This document shows positions 1-6,611 of a stretch of 9,957 nucleotides of DNA, one piece after another. The translations under genes were made by a program, and so were the position numbers. The stretch lies in assembly GCA_028713595.1 (NCBI GenBank), contig JAQTNZ010000051.1, positions 1-9,957 on the forward strand, given 5' to 3'. The notes under the pieces were generated by a model. That model worked only from the letters and a program-made list of their open reading frames with translations. It made no database searches and had not been told where the DNA came from. Positions within the stretch are counted from its first letter, which is position 1; every line of letters starts with the position of its first letter. Source of the DNA: Methylovulum sp. Its GTDB lineage: Bacteria; Pseudomonadota; Gammaproteobacteria; Methylococcales; Methylomonadaceae.

Positions 1-1
1 T

Positions 2-553
2 ATTGAACTGACTTTCCGCCAAGGCGATATTGTCGCCATTGACGATGTCGCACATTCGCCCGCCGAAGTGTTGGCAAAGCTGAACAGCATTGCCGGGGCG
101 AACGGTATTGGCCGCTTGGATATTGTTGAAAACCGTTATGTCGGCATGAAGTCACGCGGTTGTTACGAAACCCCGGCGGGTACGGTGATGCTGAAAGCGC
201 ACCGGGCGATTGAGTCTTTGACCTTAGACCGTGAAGTGGCGCATTTGAAGGATGAGTTGATGCCGCGTTATGCCTCGCTGATTTATAACGGCTACTGGTG
301 GAGTCCTGAGCGGGTGATGTTACAAACCATGATTGATGCGTCACAGGCATCGGTCAATGGTAAGGTCAGGCTGAAATTGTATAAGGGCAATGTGATTGTG
401 GTCGGACGGGCATCGGACACTGACAGCTTGTTTGATGAGAGCATCGCCACCTTTGAAGAGGACGGCGGGGCGTATAACCAGAAAGACGCGGAAGGCTTTA
501 TTAAGCTGAACGCGTTGCGGATGCGTATCGCCGCCGCCAAGCGCCTGAAATAA
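2..553 (+). CDS. argG: Argininosuccinate synthase, C-terminal part (5' end outside window)
   Basis: Cytoplasmic enzyme that joins citrulline and aspartate with ATP to form argininosuccinate, the penultimate step of arginine synthesis. The frame is open from base 2 and gives 183 residues, about 45 percent of a roughly 400-residue ArgG. Recognisable family segments are the [11 protein letters not shown] stretch, the [19 protein letters not shown] block (citrulline/aspartate-binding region), the [10 protein letters not shown] segment and the C-terminal [19 protein letters not shown] tail. The internal GTG at 68 is not a start, because homology continues upstream without a break. The gene ends with TAA, followed by a 107-bp gap in which I see no U-tract terminator. 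No anomaly is visible. Confidence 0.95.
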   Translation: MELTFRQGDIVAIDDVAHSPAEVLAKLNSIAGANGIGRLDIVENRYVGMKSRGCYETPAGTVMLKAHRAIESLTLDREVAHLKDELMPRYASLIYNGYWWSPERVMLQTMIDASQASVNGKVRLKLYKGNVIVVGRASDTDSLFDESIATFEEDGGAYNQKDAEGFIKLNALRMRIAAAKRLK

Positions 554-581
554 AAGCCGGAACAAATTCCCGTTTAGCTTG

Positions 582-587
582 TATAAT
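582..587 (+). promoter_or_regulatory. Possible -10 box for the 661-1245 gene
   Basis: A perfect TATAAT lies in the argG-to-661 gap, 73 bp before the start codon. The best -35 at 17-bp spacing (559-564, GGAACA) matches the consensus at only three positions. The box is therefore plausible but weak. It would give a leader of about 65 nt carrying the hairpin at 625-647. Confidence 0.3.
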
Positions 588-624
588 TGCCCGTTAATTG
601 AGCCATAATAATAAAATAGTTGTC

Positions 625-647
625 CAAAGCGGGCTTTGTCCGCTTTG
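625..647 (+). promoter_or_regulatory. Leader hairpin abutting the Shine-Dalgarno sequence
   Basis: An 8-bp perfect stem (CAAAGCGG at 625-632 with CCGCTTTG at 640-647) encloses a 7-nt loop. It ends one base before the AGAGGA ribosome-binding site (648-653) of the next gene. No U-tract follows, so it does not look like an argG terminator. Its position suggests an effect on translation or message stability of the 661 gene, which is inference. Confidence 0.35.
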
Positions 648-660
648 AGAGGAAGCAATA

Positions 661-1245
661 ATGAGCCAGAAAAAGAAAACCTATTCAGAAATTGTTGTTT
701 TGCAAAGCGTACCTTCTCACCAACAGTTGATGAAAACCAACCGATGGTTGTTACGGGGTATGTTTTTTCTTATGACGGTTATTTTTGTCGCTGGCTTTTT
801 AGTGTTGCCCAGCAATGATTTTTTAGCCAATTATAAAAAGGTGACGGCGGATGAGGTACGGCCTGAAACCAACCCGCAATTGTCGGCGGAAGTGGATGCG
901 CTGAAAGGGCAGGTGGTGGGTTTGGTCAGCGGATCGATTGAAAGCAAGTTGCGCTCGTTGGAAGAAAGCCTACGCGCCGGCACGTTGACAGATTCTTTAG
1001 GCACGTTGGAAGACATTAAAAACGATGTCAAGGTGTTGCGCACCTACTCGGAACCACCTCGGCCTGTGGTGGCGACGGTGTCCAATGCGCAATTGATGCA
1101 GGAAATGTCGCAACTAAAGCGGCTGATTTATTGGACGCTGGCTTCCTGTAGCCTGATGATCGCGGCGGTGGCGGGTATTTGGATCAGGAATATCAAAAAA
1201 CTGCCGATCAGGGAAAATATTGTCAGGTACTTAAGTCGGCATTAA
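661..1245 (+). CDS. Uncharacterised two-transmembrane protein with periplasmic coiled-coil region
   Basis: I do not recognise a named family for this 194-residue protein. A basic cytoplasmic N-terminus (MSQKKK) precedes a hydrophobic segment at about 32-50. A polar, heptad-like stretch follows at about 72-125 (repeated L/V spacing in LSAEVDALKGQVVGL and KLRSLEESL), then a Pro-rich linker near 131-136. A second hydrophobic segment lies at about 155-175, with a short basic tail ending at residue 194. By the positive-inside rule both ends should be cytoplasmic and the 100-residue middle periplasmic, perhaps oligomeric through the coiled coil. The ATG has a good AGAGGA ribosome-binding site 7 nt upstream. 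The gene appears monocistronic, with its own putative promoter and the strong terminator at 1294. Function is unknown; a membrane-anchored scaffold is one guess. Confidence 0.8.
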   Translation: MSQKKKTYSEIVVLQSVPSHQQLMKTNRWLLRGMFFLMTVIFVAGFLVLPSNDFLANYKKVTADEVRPETNPQLSAEVDALKGQVVGLVSGSIESKLRSLEESLRAGTLTDSLGTLEDIKNDVKVLRTYSEPPRPVVATVSNAQLMQEMSQLKRLIYWTLASCSLMIAAVAGIWIRNIKKLPIRENIVRYLSRH

Positions 1246-1293
1246 TGGCTTGGATGGCAAGGCGCTTGTCGCCTTAGCCCATTTACAGCCAAC

Positions 1294-1333
1294 AAAAAAG
1301 CCGCCCTAGGCATTGCTTAGGGCGGCTTTTTTT
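1294..1333. terminator. Bidirectional rho-independent terminator
   Basis: Arms AAAAAAGCCGCCCTA (1294-1308) and TAGGGCGGCTTTTTT (1318-1332) pair perfectly around a 9-nt loop. A GC-rich core is flanked by A and T tracts, so a U-tract is produced on both strands. It sits between the convergent 661-1245 gene and the minus-strand cytochrome gene and should end both transcripts. Confidence 0.9.
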
Positions 1334-1349
1334 CGGGCTTTAAAGCCCG
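1334..1349. repeat. 16-bp perfect palindrome beside the terminator
   Basis: CGGGCTTTAAAGCCCG is a perfect palindrome directly after the T-tract of the bidirectional terminator and 20 bp short of the cytochrome stop codon. It may be a second, weaker cruciform or hairpin element that protects the cytochrome mRNA 3' end, or a repetitive extragenic element. One copy is seen in this window. Confidence 0.5.
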
Positions 1350-1369
1350 GATCCAGTTAAACGTATAGC

Positions 1370-1708
1370 TTATTTGGATTCCAAATATTTGTACAACGCA
1401 TCAACCGCTTGGTCTTCGCCGTAGCCTGCTTTAGCAACTGAAGGTTGTTTCATGATTTCTGCGATAGCTTTGGGCATGCCGCCTTTGCCTTCTTTCAGGG
1501 TGGCTTCAAATTTTGCACGGTCCAATTGGCCGGCTTTAATCAATGCGGTCAATTGTGGGTTTGAAGCGATGTCGTGGCAAGTGCCGCAACCGCGACCAAA
1601 AGCGCGTTCATAGATTTTTTTACCGATTTCCAATTGCTCATCGGCGACTGCTTGTCCAGTTAAGGCGATTAAAGCAATACCTGCGGCTGTGATTAATGAT
1701 TTTTTCAT
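1370..1708 (-). CDS. Small periplasmic c-type cytochrome
   Basis: Electron carrier, 112 residues as a precursor. Residues 1-22 form a Sec signal peptide (MKKSL basic start, hydrophobic IALIAL core, AVA cleavage site before DEQ). The mature protein is about 90 residues. It has a single haem-attachment motif CGTCH (residues 41-45), with His45 as the proximal ligand. Met78 in the GGMPK segment is the likely distal ligand, giving a class I cytochrome c. The start chosen has an AGAGGT ribosome-binding site (plus-strand ACCTCT at 1713-1718) 4 nt upstream and gives a proper signal peptide. The frame remains open further upstream to 1924, but that extension would bury the signal peptide. The gene appears monocistronic, with a good predicted promoter. 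Its redox partner is unknown; no oxidase or dehydrogenase gene is adjacent. Confidence 0.9.
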   Translation of the reverse strand: MKKSLITAAGIALIALTGQAVADEQLEIGKKIYERAFGRGCGTCHDIASNPQLTALIKAGQLDRAKFEATLKEGKGGMPKAIAEIMKQPSVAKAGYGEDQAVDALYKYLESK

Positions 1709-1784
1709 AATGACCTCTCTTTGTGTTGAAAAAAGAACTGTATTGCTTTGGAAAGTACAGTCCGATGAAAAGTTAAACCCGTAA

Positions 1785-1813
1785 AGAATATGGAATTTAA
1801 GCGAAAAATTCAA
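1785..1813 (-). promoter_or_regulatory. Sigma-70-type promoter of the cytochrome c gene
   Basis: Reading the minus strand, TTGAAT (1813-1808) and TATTCT (1790-1785) are separated by exactly 17 bp in an AT-rich stretch. The predicted start of transcription is near 1778, giving a leader of about 70 nt before the ATG at 1708. The call rests on box similarity and spacing only. Confidence 0.45.
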
Positions 1814-1851
1814 TGCTTTTGTTGAGAATTTTAATTTTTTCCACAGGCCGC

Positions 1852-1871
1852 CCTTATCGGCCATAAGGCCG
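1852..1871. repeat. Overlapping inverted repeats upstream of the cytochrome promoter
   Basis: CCTTAT/ATAAGG (1852-1857 and 1863-1868, 5-nt spacer) overlaps a second dyad, CGGCC/GGCCG (1858-1862 and 1867-1871, 4-nt spacer). The two structures exclude each other. They lie about 40-60 bp upstream of the predicted cytochrome -35 box, where an activator or operator site would sit. There is no U-tract on the cytochrome strand, so a terminator is unlikely. Confidence 0.35.
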
Positions 1872-2023
1872 CTTATAAAAAAAACTAGCCATTGCTTTAT
1901 TTTTAGCAATAAAAACAGGGTCATATCTTAAAATGGGACACTTATCAACTTGATATTCGTGTTGGTCGATAGGCTAACTGTGGCTTTACGCTACGCTTAT
2001 GCCTGCAAGGGTTAAAACGGATT

Positions 2024-2052
2024 TGGATAATCGGTTAAGATTCGTGGATAAT
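2024..2052 (+). promoter_or_regulatory. Possible argS promoter with repeated TGGATAAT
   Basis: The octamer TGGATAAT occurs at 2024-2031 and again at 2045-2052, exactly 21 bp apart. TGGATA (2024-2029) as -35 and GATAAT (2047-2052) as -10 have 17-bp spacing and would give a leader of about 30 nt. The same spacing (two helical turns) would suit a pair of protein-binding half-sites. Weak evidence, based on pattern only. Confidence 0.3.
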
Positions 2053-2089
2053 GAACGACTTTAATTTGATTTGACTGTGCAGTGTGGCG

Positions 2090-3850
2090 ATGAAACAAAA
2101 GATAGAGGAACTGATCCGGCAGGCTGTTGACAGCCTTAAGACTGAGGGCGTTTTAGGGCAGGACATCGTGCCGCAAATAATCATAGAGCGCACCCGTGAC
2201 GCACAACACGGCGATTTTGCGTCTAATTTGGCCTTGGTGCTGGCTAAACCGGCAAAAGCCAATCCTCGGCAATTGGCCGAGAAAATCATCGCCGCCCTAC
2301 CCGAAGATGCCGCCATCATTAAAGTGGAATTGGCAGGGCCGGGCTTTATCAATTTTTTTGTCAACCCTAACGCCCATTACCAGATTATCAGACGCATCCA
2401 TGAGCAAGGCCCGGATTTTGGCCTCAGCCGTATCGGTGCCGGCAAAAAAGTCCAAGTGGAATTTGTCTCCGCCAACCCCACGGGGCCTTTGCATGTCGGG
2501 CACGGGCGCGGGGCGGCTTATGGTTCGGTTTTGGCGGATTTGTTGGCGGCGGCGGGTTTTACCGTGCACAGGGAATATTATGTCAACGATGCCGGTCGGC
2601 AAATGGATATTTTGGCGACCAGTATTTGGTTGCGGTATCTGGAAGAATGTGGCGAGGTGTTGCCATTCCCTAGCAATGGCTATCGTGGTGATTATGTCCG
2701 TGATATTGCCAGGGACATCCATCAGAGCGCGGGCAACGATTACCGCCGCCCAGCCGTTTTGGTGCAGGAAGATATGCCGGCTGATGAGCCACAAGGCGGC
2801 GATAAGGAAGCTCATATTGATGCCTTGATCGCCCGTGCCAAGACGTTGTTGGGCTTTAATTTGTACCGTGATTTTTTTCAAATCGGCCTTAACGACATTT
2901 TGGGCGACATTAAGGACGATTTGCATGAGTTTGGGGTCGATTACCAGCAATGGTTTTCTGAGCGGCAATTGATGGATGACGGTTCGGTTGATAAGGCCTT
3001 GGCGCAATTGCGCGAAGGCGGGCATTTATATGAGAAAGACGGGGCGCTCTGGTTTGCGTCCAGCCAATTGGGCGATGAAAAAGACCGCGTAGTGGTGCGT
3101 GAGAACGGCCAGTACACTTATTTTGCCTCGGATATTGCCTATCATCATAACAAGCTTGCGCGTGGTTTTGACCAGATTATTGATATTTGGGGCGCTGACC
3201 ATCACGGCTATATCCCACGGGTACGCGCCGCCATTATTGCCTTAGGTGCCGATGCCGAAAAGCTGAAGGTGTTGCTGGTGCAGTTTGCGACCTTGTATCG
3301 CGGCGAAGAAAAGGTGCAAATGTCCACCCGTTCCGGCGAATTTGTCACTTTGCGGCAGTTGCGTAACGAAGTCGGCAAAGATGCGGCGCGGTTTTTTTAT
3401 GTGATGCGCCGCTCCGAGCAGCACATGGATTTTGATTTGCAATTGGCGACCTCAAGAACTAACGAAAATCCGGTGTTTTATGTGCAATACGCTTATGCGC
3501 GTATTTGTAGCGTATTGCGGCAATTGGATGAAAAAGGCGGGCAGCGTGACATTGATCTGGGTATGGACAATCTGCCTAGGTTGGTCGAAAGCCATGAACT
3601 GGCCTTGCTGGCCCTATTGGCGCGTTATCCTGAAATGCTGGAAAAGGCGGCCTTGCAATATGAACCCCATCAAGTGGTGCTATACTTGCGGGAGTTGGCA
3701 ACGGATTTTCATACCTATTACAACGCCCATGCCTTTTTGGTTGACGATGCCGCCTTACGCAACGCCCGCTTGAATCTGGTCTGTGCCGTCAAGCAAGTGC
3801 TGGCAAATGGCTTGAACCTATTAAACATCAACACCCCCGAAGTTATGTGA
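2090..3850 (+). CDS. argS: Arginyl-tRNA synthetase
   Basis: Class I aminoacyl-tRNA synthetase that charges tRNA-Arg with arginine in the cytoplasm; essential for translation. The 586-residue length matches the pseudomonad-type enzyme. The N-terminal additional domain (about 1-110, containing HGDFASN and the [12 protein letters not shown] segment) recognises the tRNA D-loop. The HIGH signature appears as HVGH (about 135-138) within [13 protein letters not shown]. The KMSKS equivalent is QMSTRSG (about 410-416), with the normal class I degeneracy for ArgS. The C-terminal helical anticodon-binding (DALR) domain runs from about 460 to the end, starting near YVQYAYAR. I chose ATG 2090 over GTG 2084 because MKQKIEELI aligns with the usual family N-terminus; no strong Shine-Dalgarno sequence supports either. 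The SPOR gene follows after 3 bp. Confidence 0.96.
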   Translation: MKQKIEELIRQAVDSLKTEGVLGQDIVPQIIIERTRDAQHGDFASNLALVLAKPAKANPRQLAEKIIAALPEDAAIIKVELAGPGFINFFVNPNAHYQIIRRIHEQGPDFGLSRIGAGKKVQVEFVSANPTGPLHVGHGRGAAYGSVLADLLAAAGFTVHREYYVNDAGRQMDILATSIWLRYLEECGEVLPFPSNGYRGDYVRDIARDIHQSAGNDYRRPAVLVQEDMPADEPQGGDKEAHIDALIARAKTLLGFNLYRDFFQIGLNDILGDIKDDLHEFGVDYQQWFSERQLMDDGSVDKALAQLREGGHLYEKDGALWFASSQLGDEKDRVVVRENGQYTYFASDIAYHHNKLARGFDQIIDIWGADHHGYIPRVRAAIIALGADAEKLKVLLVQFATLYRGEEKVQMSTRSGEFVTLRQLRNEVGKDAARFFYVMRRSEQHMDFDLQLATSRTNENPVFYVQYAYARICSVLRQLDEKGGQRDIDLGMDNLPRLVESHELALLALLARYPEMLEKAALQYEPHQVVLYLRELATDFHTYYNAHAFLVDDAALRNARLNLVCAVKQVLANGLNLLNINTPEVM

Positions 3851-3853
3851 TGT

Positions 3854-4504
3854 ATGGCTAAAGATTACAAACACCGGGTCACTCCCAAAAAGAAACCCCT
3901 GTCCAAGCGGGGTATTGCCCGATGGCAATGGCTATTAATTGCCGCCTTGGTGTTTGCATTCATCTTTTTTTTGGTTTACTTGCGGTTGACCGCCCCCGAA
4001 GAAAAGGCTTATGTTGACAGCAAGGGCCAAGCCATCTCCCCTACAACCACCGACACCGCCCCTAAAAAAGGTGAGGCGGCTTCGGCTGCCAATGAGGCGG
4101 CAAAAGCCGAACCAGGCAAACCTAAGCCGCCGCATTATGAGTTTTATACAGTCCTGCCTGATAAGGAAGTGGTCGTACCCGATTATGAGCTAAAGACCCG
4201 TGTCCGCGAAGAGCGTATCGGCAAAGCCAAAGATGCCAAGTACATCATGCAGGTGGGCTCTTTCCAAACCTTTAAGGAAGCCGACCAATTAAGGGCCAAG
4301 CTGGCGCTGATGGGTATCGCCTCGAAAGTGGACAAGGCCAAAGTCGATGGCGCCACCACCCATCGCGTCAAATTGGGGCCGTTTACGCAAATGAAAAGCG
4401 TCAATGACATCCGCTTGCGCTTAAAGACTATGGGCGCAAATGTCATCGTCACCGAAATGGCGGCCACCAAGCCAGTGGTGCAGACTCCTAAGCAGCACCG
4501 TTAA
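3854..4504 (+). CDS. FtsN-like SPOR-domain membrane protein
   Basis: Bitopic inner-membrane protein, 216 residues, probably a cell-division factor that binds septal peptidoglycan. A basic cytoplasmic N-terminus (1-23) is followed by one transmembrane helix (about 24-43). Next come an Ala/Pro/Lys-rich flexible periplasmic linker (about 48-95), the FYTVLPDKEVVVP segment typical of proteobacterial FtsN-like proteins (97-109), and a C-terminal SPOR domain (about 127-203, beginning YIMQVGSF and containing RVKLGPF). SPOR domains recognise denuded glycan strands at the division site. It starts 3 bp after the argS stop, so the two are surely co-transcribed, an arrangement common in gammaproteobacteria. 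No clear Shine-Dalgarno sequence is present, so translational coupling to argS is likely. FtsN itself or a paralogue cannot be distinguished from sequence alone. Confidence 0.88.
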   Translation: MAKDYKHRVTPKKKPLSKRGIARWQWLLIAALVFAFIFFLVYLRLTAPEEKAYVDSKGQAISPTTTDTAPKKGEAASAANEAAKAEPGKPKPPHYEFYTVLPDKEVVVPDYELKTRVREERIGKAKDAKYIMQVGSFQTFKEADQLRAKLALMGIASKVDKAKVDGATTHRVKLGPFTQMKSVNDIRLRLKTMGANVIVTEMAATKPVVQTPKQHR

Positions 4505-4528
4505 TGACATCAATGCACTATATACCCC

Positions 4529-4542
4529 GTTATTTTAATAAC
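4529..4542. repeat. AT-rich inverted repeat upstream of the methyltransferase
   Basis: GTTATT and AATAAC (4529-4534 and 4537-4542) form a dyad with a 2-nt centre, in the 75-bp gap between the SPOR gene and the methyltransferase. It sits just upstream of the predicted -35 box, so it could be an operator. A loop of 2 nt is too small for an RNA hairpin, and no terminator for the argS operon is visible in this gap. Confidence 0.3.
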
Positions 4543-4550
4543 ATCCGCTC

Positions 4551-4581
4551 TTGTCCTAAGTGACCAATACCCCCCTATAAT
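4551..4581 (+). promoter_or_regulatory. Predicted methyltransferase promoter overlapping its first ATG
   Basis: A perfect -10 box TATAAT (4576-4581) shares its last two bases with the ATG at 4580. The best -35 is TTGTCC (4551-4556) at a long 19-bp spacing that includes a run of six C (4570-4575). If the promoter is used, transcription begins near 4588, after that ATG. Translation would then have to start at the in-frame ATG 4616. Confidence 0.35.
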
Positions 4582-5773
4582 GGATACGAATATAAGCCAT
4601 ATAAGCCCCGATAGGATGGGGATAGCTTTAAAGGCTACCCGCACTGCTAAAGGTTTGCCCGCAAAAAACAACCCTATCCAGTCAACGCCACTCATTTTCT
4701 CTTTTTTTTCGGGGGCCGGATTTTTAGATTTGGGTTTTGAAAAAGCAGGTTATACCATTGCTTTTGTCAACGAGATACACAAGCCATTTCTTTACGCTTA
4801 CCAGTATTCCAGACAGAAAATGACCATCCCTGACCCTCTTTATGGTTATTTTAATGGGGATATTGAACAGTGCCTTACAGGTAAGCAAGGCCAGCATTTA
4901 AGCCATTTGGTCAATGCGGCGAAAGTTGATAAGCGGCTGGTGGGTTTTATTGGCGGCCCGCCGTGTCCAGATTTTTCGGTAGGGGGTAAAAACCGTGGGC
5001 AACATGGTGAAAACGGCAAGTTATCGCAAATTTATGTTGATCTGATTTGCAAACAAAAGCCCGATTTTTTTGTGTTCGAGAATGTAAAAGGCCTGTATCG
5101 CACCACACGGCACCGCCAGTTTTTCGAGGGTTTAAAACACCAGCTTAAAGAAGCCGGCTATAGCTGTACCGAGCGCCTAATCAATGCGATTGAATACGGT
5201 GCGCCACAAGACCGTGAACGTATTATCCTGTTTGGTGCCCATCAATCCCGCACCCCAAAAAATATCGCCGCATTTGATTGGTGCGCCCATACCTTGCATC
5301 CTGAGGGCAAAGCCTTAAGCTATCCTTGGCCTAATGCCGAACCTATTGCAATATCCCGCCCACAACCCCAGCAAATTCCTGTCGAATTGACCATTCAACA
5401 TTGGTTTGACAAGAATGATGTCGGGCATCATCCAAACGCACTGCATCAATTCAAACCCAGGGCGGGTTTGGCAAAATTTGAAACTGTTTACGAAGGTGAT
5501 GACAGTAAAAAATCGTACAAAAGGCTGCGCCGTTGGCGCTATTCACCGACCGCCGCTTATGGCAATAATGAAGTGCATATCCACCCCTATCTGCCCCGCC
5601 GTATTTCTGTGGCGGAAGCGTTGGCTATCCAATCATTGCCGAAAGAATTTGAGCTGCCTGCCGATATGACACTCAGCAATATGTTCAAGACCGTAGGCAA
5701 TGGCGTACCCTTTTTGGCGGGCCGTGGCTTGGCTATGACGATACTGGATTTTTTTAATGGGGTTGGGGCATGA
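4580..5773 (+). CDS. DNA (cytosine-5) methyltransferase, apparently solitary
   Basis: Transfers methyl from S-adenosylmethionine to C5 of cytosine at a specific DNA site. All main motifs are present in order (residues counted from ATG 4580): I FSFFSGAGFLDLGFEKAG (40-57), IV GGPPCPDFS with nucleophile Cys129, VI ENVKGL (167-172), VIII QDRERI (210-215), IX RRISVAEALAIQSLP (340-354) and X VGNGVP (372-377). The target-recognition region is about 225-338 and includes the basic KKSYKRLRRWRYSP stretch. Motif IV has PCP where PCQ is commoner. The start is uncertain: ATG 4580 (397 aa) overlaps a TATAAT and lacks a Shine-Dalgarno sequence, while ATG 4616 (385 aa) keeps all motifs but also lacks a well-spaced one. 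No endonuclease or Vsr gene is adjacent, so it looks like an orphan regulator or remnant of a restriction system; the target site cannot be read from sequence. The epimerase gene follows after 10 bp. Confidence 0.93.
   Translation: MDTNISHISPDRMGIALKATRTAKGLPAKNNPIQSTPLIFSFFSGAGFLDLGFEKAGYTIAFVNEIHKPFLYAYQYSRQKMTIPDPLYGYFNGDIEQCLTGKQGQHLSHLVNAAKVDKRLVGFIGGPPCPDFSVGGKNRGQHGENGKLSQIYVDLICKQKPDFFVFENVKGLYRTTRHRQFFEGLKHQLKEAGYSCTERLINAIEYGAPQDRERIILFGAHQSRTPKNIAAFDWCAHTLHPEGKALSYPWPNAEPIAISRPQPQQIPVELTIQHWFDKNDVGHHPNALHQFKPRAGLAKFETVYEGDDSKKSYKRLRRWRYSPTAAYGNNEVHIHPYLPRRISVAEALAIQSLPKEFELPADMTLSNMFKTVGNGVPFLAGRGLAMTILDFFNGVGA
4590..4607 (+). repeat. Perfect 9-bp tandem repeat at the methyltransferase start
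   Basis: ATATAAGCC is repeated twice with no gap, directly downstream of the TATAAT at 4576-4581 and covering the predicted transcription start. It lies between the two candidate start codons. Its position suits a binding site for autoregulation by the methyltransferase or another repressor, which is inference. A chance duplication is possible. Confidence 0.45.
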
Positions 5774-5783
5774 AAGCGCACAC

Positions 5784-6611
5784 ATGGCGACTATCTTAAT
5801 TATTGGCTGCGGGGCTATCGGTGCGCAGTTGGCAGCCTTATTGCAGAAGCAAGGCCATGCCGTGGTCGGGCTAAAACGTAGCCCCCCCAATACGACTTCC
5901 GCTATCCGCTATGTCACTGCGGACATTACGTCCCAAGCCGCCATCAACGCGCTGGATTTGGCGGTTGATGTAGTGTTTTTTATCGTGTCCGCCGATGGTC
6001 GCACCCCAGCCAGTTATCGGGATGTGTACGAGCTGGGCGTGGGGAATGCCTTGGCGAAATTTGCCCGGCAGCCGTGGTTTTTTGTCTCCTCCACCAGCGT
6101 TTATGGGCAAACCTTGGGCGAGTGGGTTGATGAGGCTTCACCCGCCCAAGCTAACGCCGTCACTAGCCAATTGATCCGGCAGGCCGAGCAGCGGGTGCAG
6201 GCGGCTAACCCTTTGAATGTCGTTGTCCGTTTTTCGGGCATTTACGGGCCGGGGCGTACCTATTTATTGCAAAATGCCCGCCAAGCCCCCGCTATCCAAC
6301 ACACTCCGCCGTATTTCACCAACCGTATCCACCAGCATGATTGCGTGGAAGTGTTGGCGTTTTTGTTGCAAAAACGGCTGGCGGGGGTCGCTTTGGAATC
6401 TTGCTATTTGGCCAGTGACGATGATCCCGCGCCGCTCTGGGAGGTGGTGTCTTGGTTGGCGGCACGGATGGATTGCCCACCGCCCACCCCTAAAGGGCCC
6501 ACAATCAACCCCGACAGCAACAAGCGTTGCCGTAACCTGCGCCTCAAAGCCTTGGGCTATCAATTCCAGTATGCCAGCTATAAAGAGGGCTATGGTGAGT
6601 TGCTGCCATGA
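5784..6611 (+). CDS. YeeZ-like NAD(P)-binding epimerase/dehydratase family protein
   Basis: Atypical extended short-chain dehydrogenase of 275 residues, presumably cytoplasmic; the substrate is unknown. The Rossmann nucleotide-binding motif is IIGCGAIGAQLA (residues 6-17, GxGxxG). The SSTSVYG segment (102-108) supplies the Ser/Tyr pair of the active-site region, but I see no clear YxxxK lysine following that tyrosine. Later family landmarks are RFSGIYGPGR (149-158) and the TNRIH motif (179-183) that precedes the C-terminal substrate part. ATG 5784 is chosen because the Rossmann strand begins right after it. ATG 5757 would add nine residues and overlap the methyltransferase, with no better ribosome-binding site. 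The stop overlaps the radA start (ATGA), so the two are translationally coupled. Catalytic activity is uncertain. Confidence 0.85.
   Translation: MATILIIGCGAIGAQLAALLQKQGHAVVGLKRSPPNTTSAIRYVTADITSQAAINALDLAVDVVFFIVSADGRTPASYRDVYELGVGNALAKFARQPWFFVSSTSVYGQTLGEWVDEASPAQANAVTSQLIRQAEQRVQAANPLNVVVRFSGIYGPGRTYLLQNARQAPAIQHTPPYFTNRIHQHDCVEVLAFLLQKRLAGVALESCYLASDDDPAPLWEVVSWLAARMDCPPPTPKGPTINPDSNKRCRNLRLKALGYQFQYASYKEGYGELLP

Noticed and set aside
1891..1910. ATTGCT/AGCAAT inverted repeat as a terminator
   Set aside because: Only a 6-bp AT-rich stem with an 8-nt loop, and there is no gene ending here for it to terminate.
1370..1924. Longer 184-residue reading frame containing the cytochrome c
   Set aside because: The extra 72 residues are of low-complexity hydrophobic/Phe-rich composition, would place the signal peptide internally, and cover the predicted promoter. 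The ATG at 1708 has a good ribosome-binding site.
2084..2089. GTG start for argS two codons upstream
   Set aside because: The ATG at 2090 matches the usual family N-terminus (MK..I..LI) and the GTG has no ribosome-binding site.
2297..3025. 242-codon open frame on the minus strand within argS
   Set aside because: It is the antisense shadow of a clearly coding gene, as are the other frames inside argS, radA and the methyltransferase. None shows a family motif.
5757..5783. ATG 5757 as start of the epimerase
   Set aside because: It adds nine residues before the Rossmann strand, overlaps the methyltransferase, and has no Shine-Dalgarno sequence.
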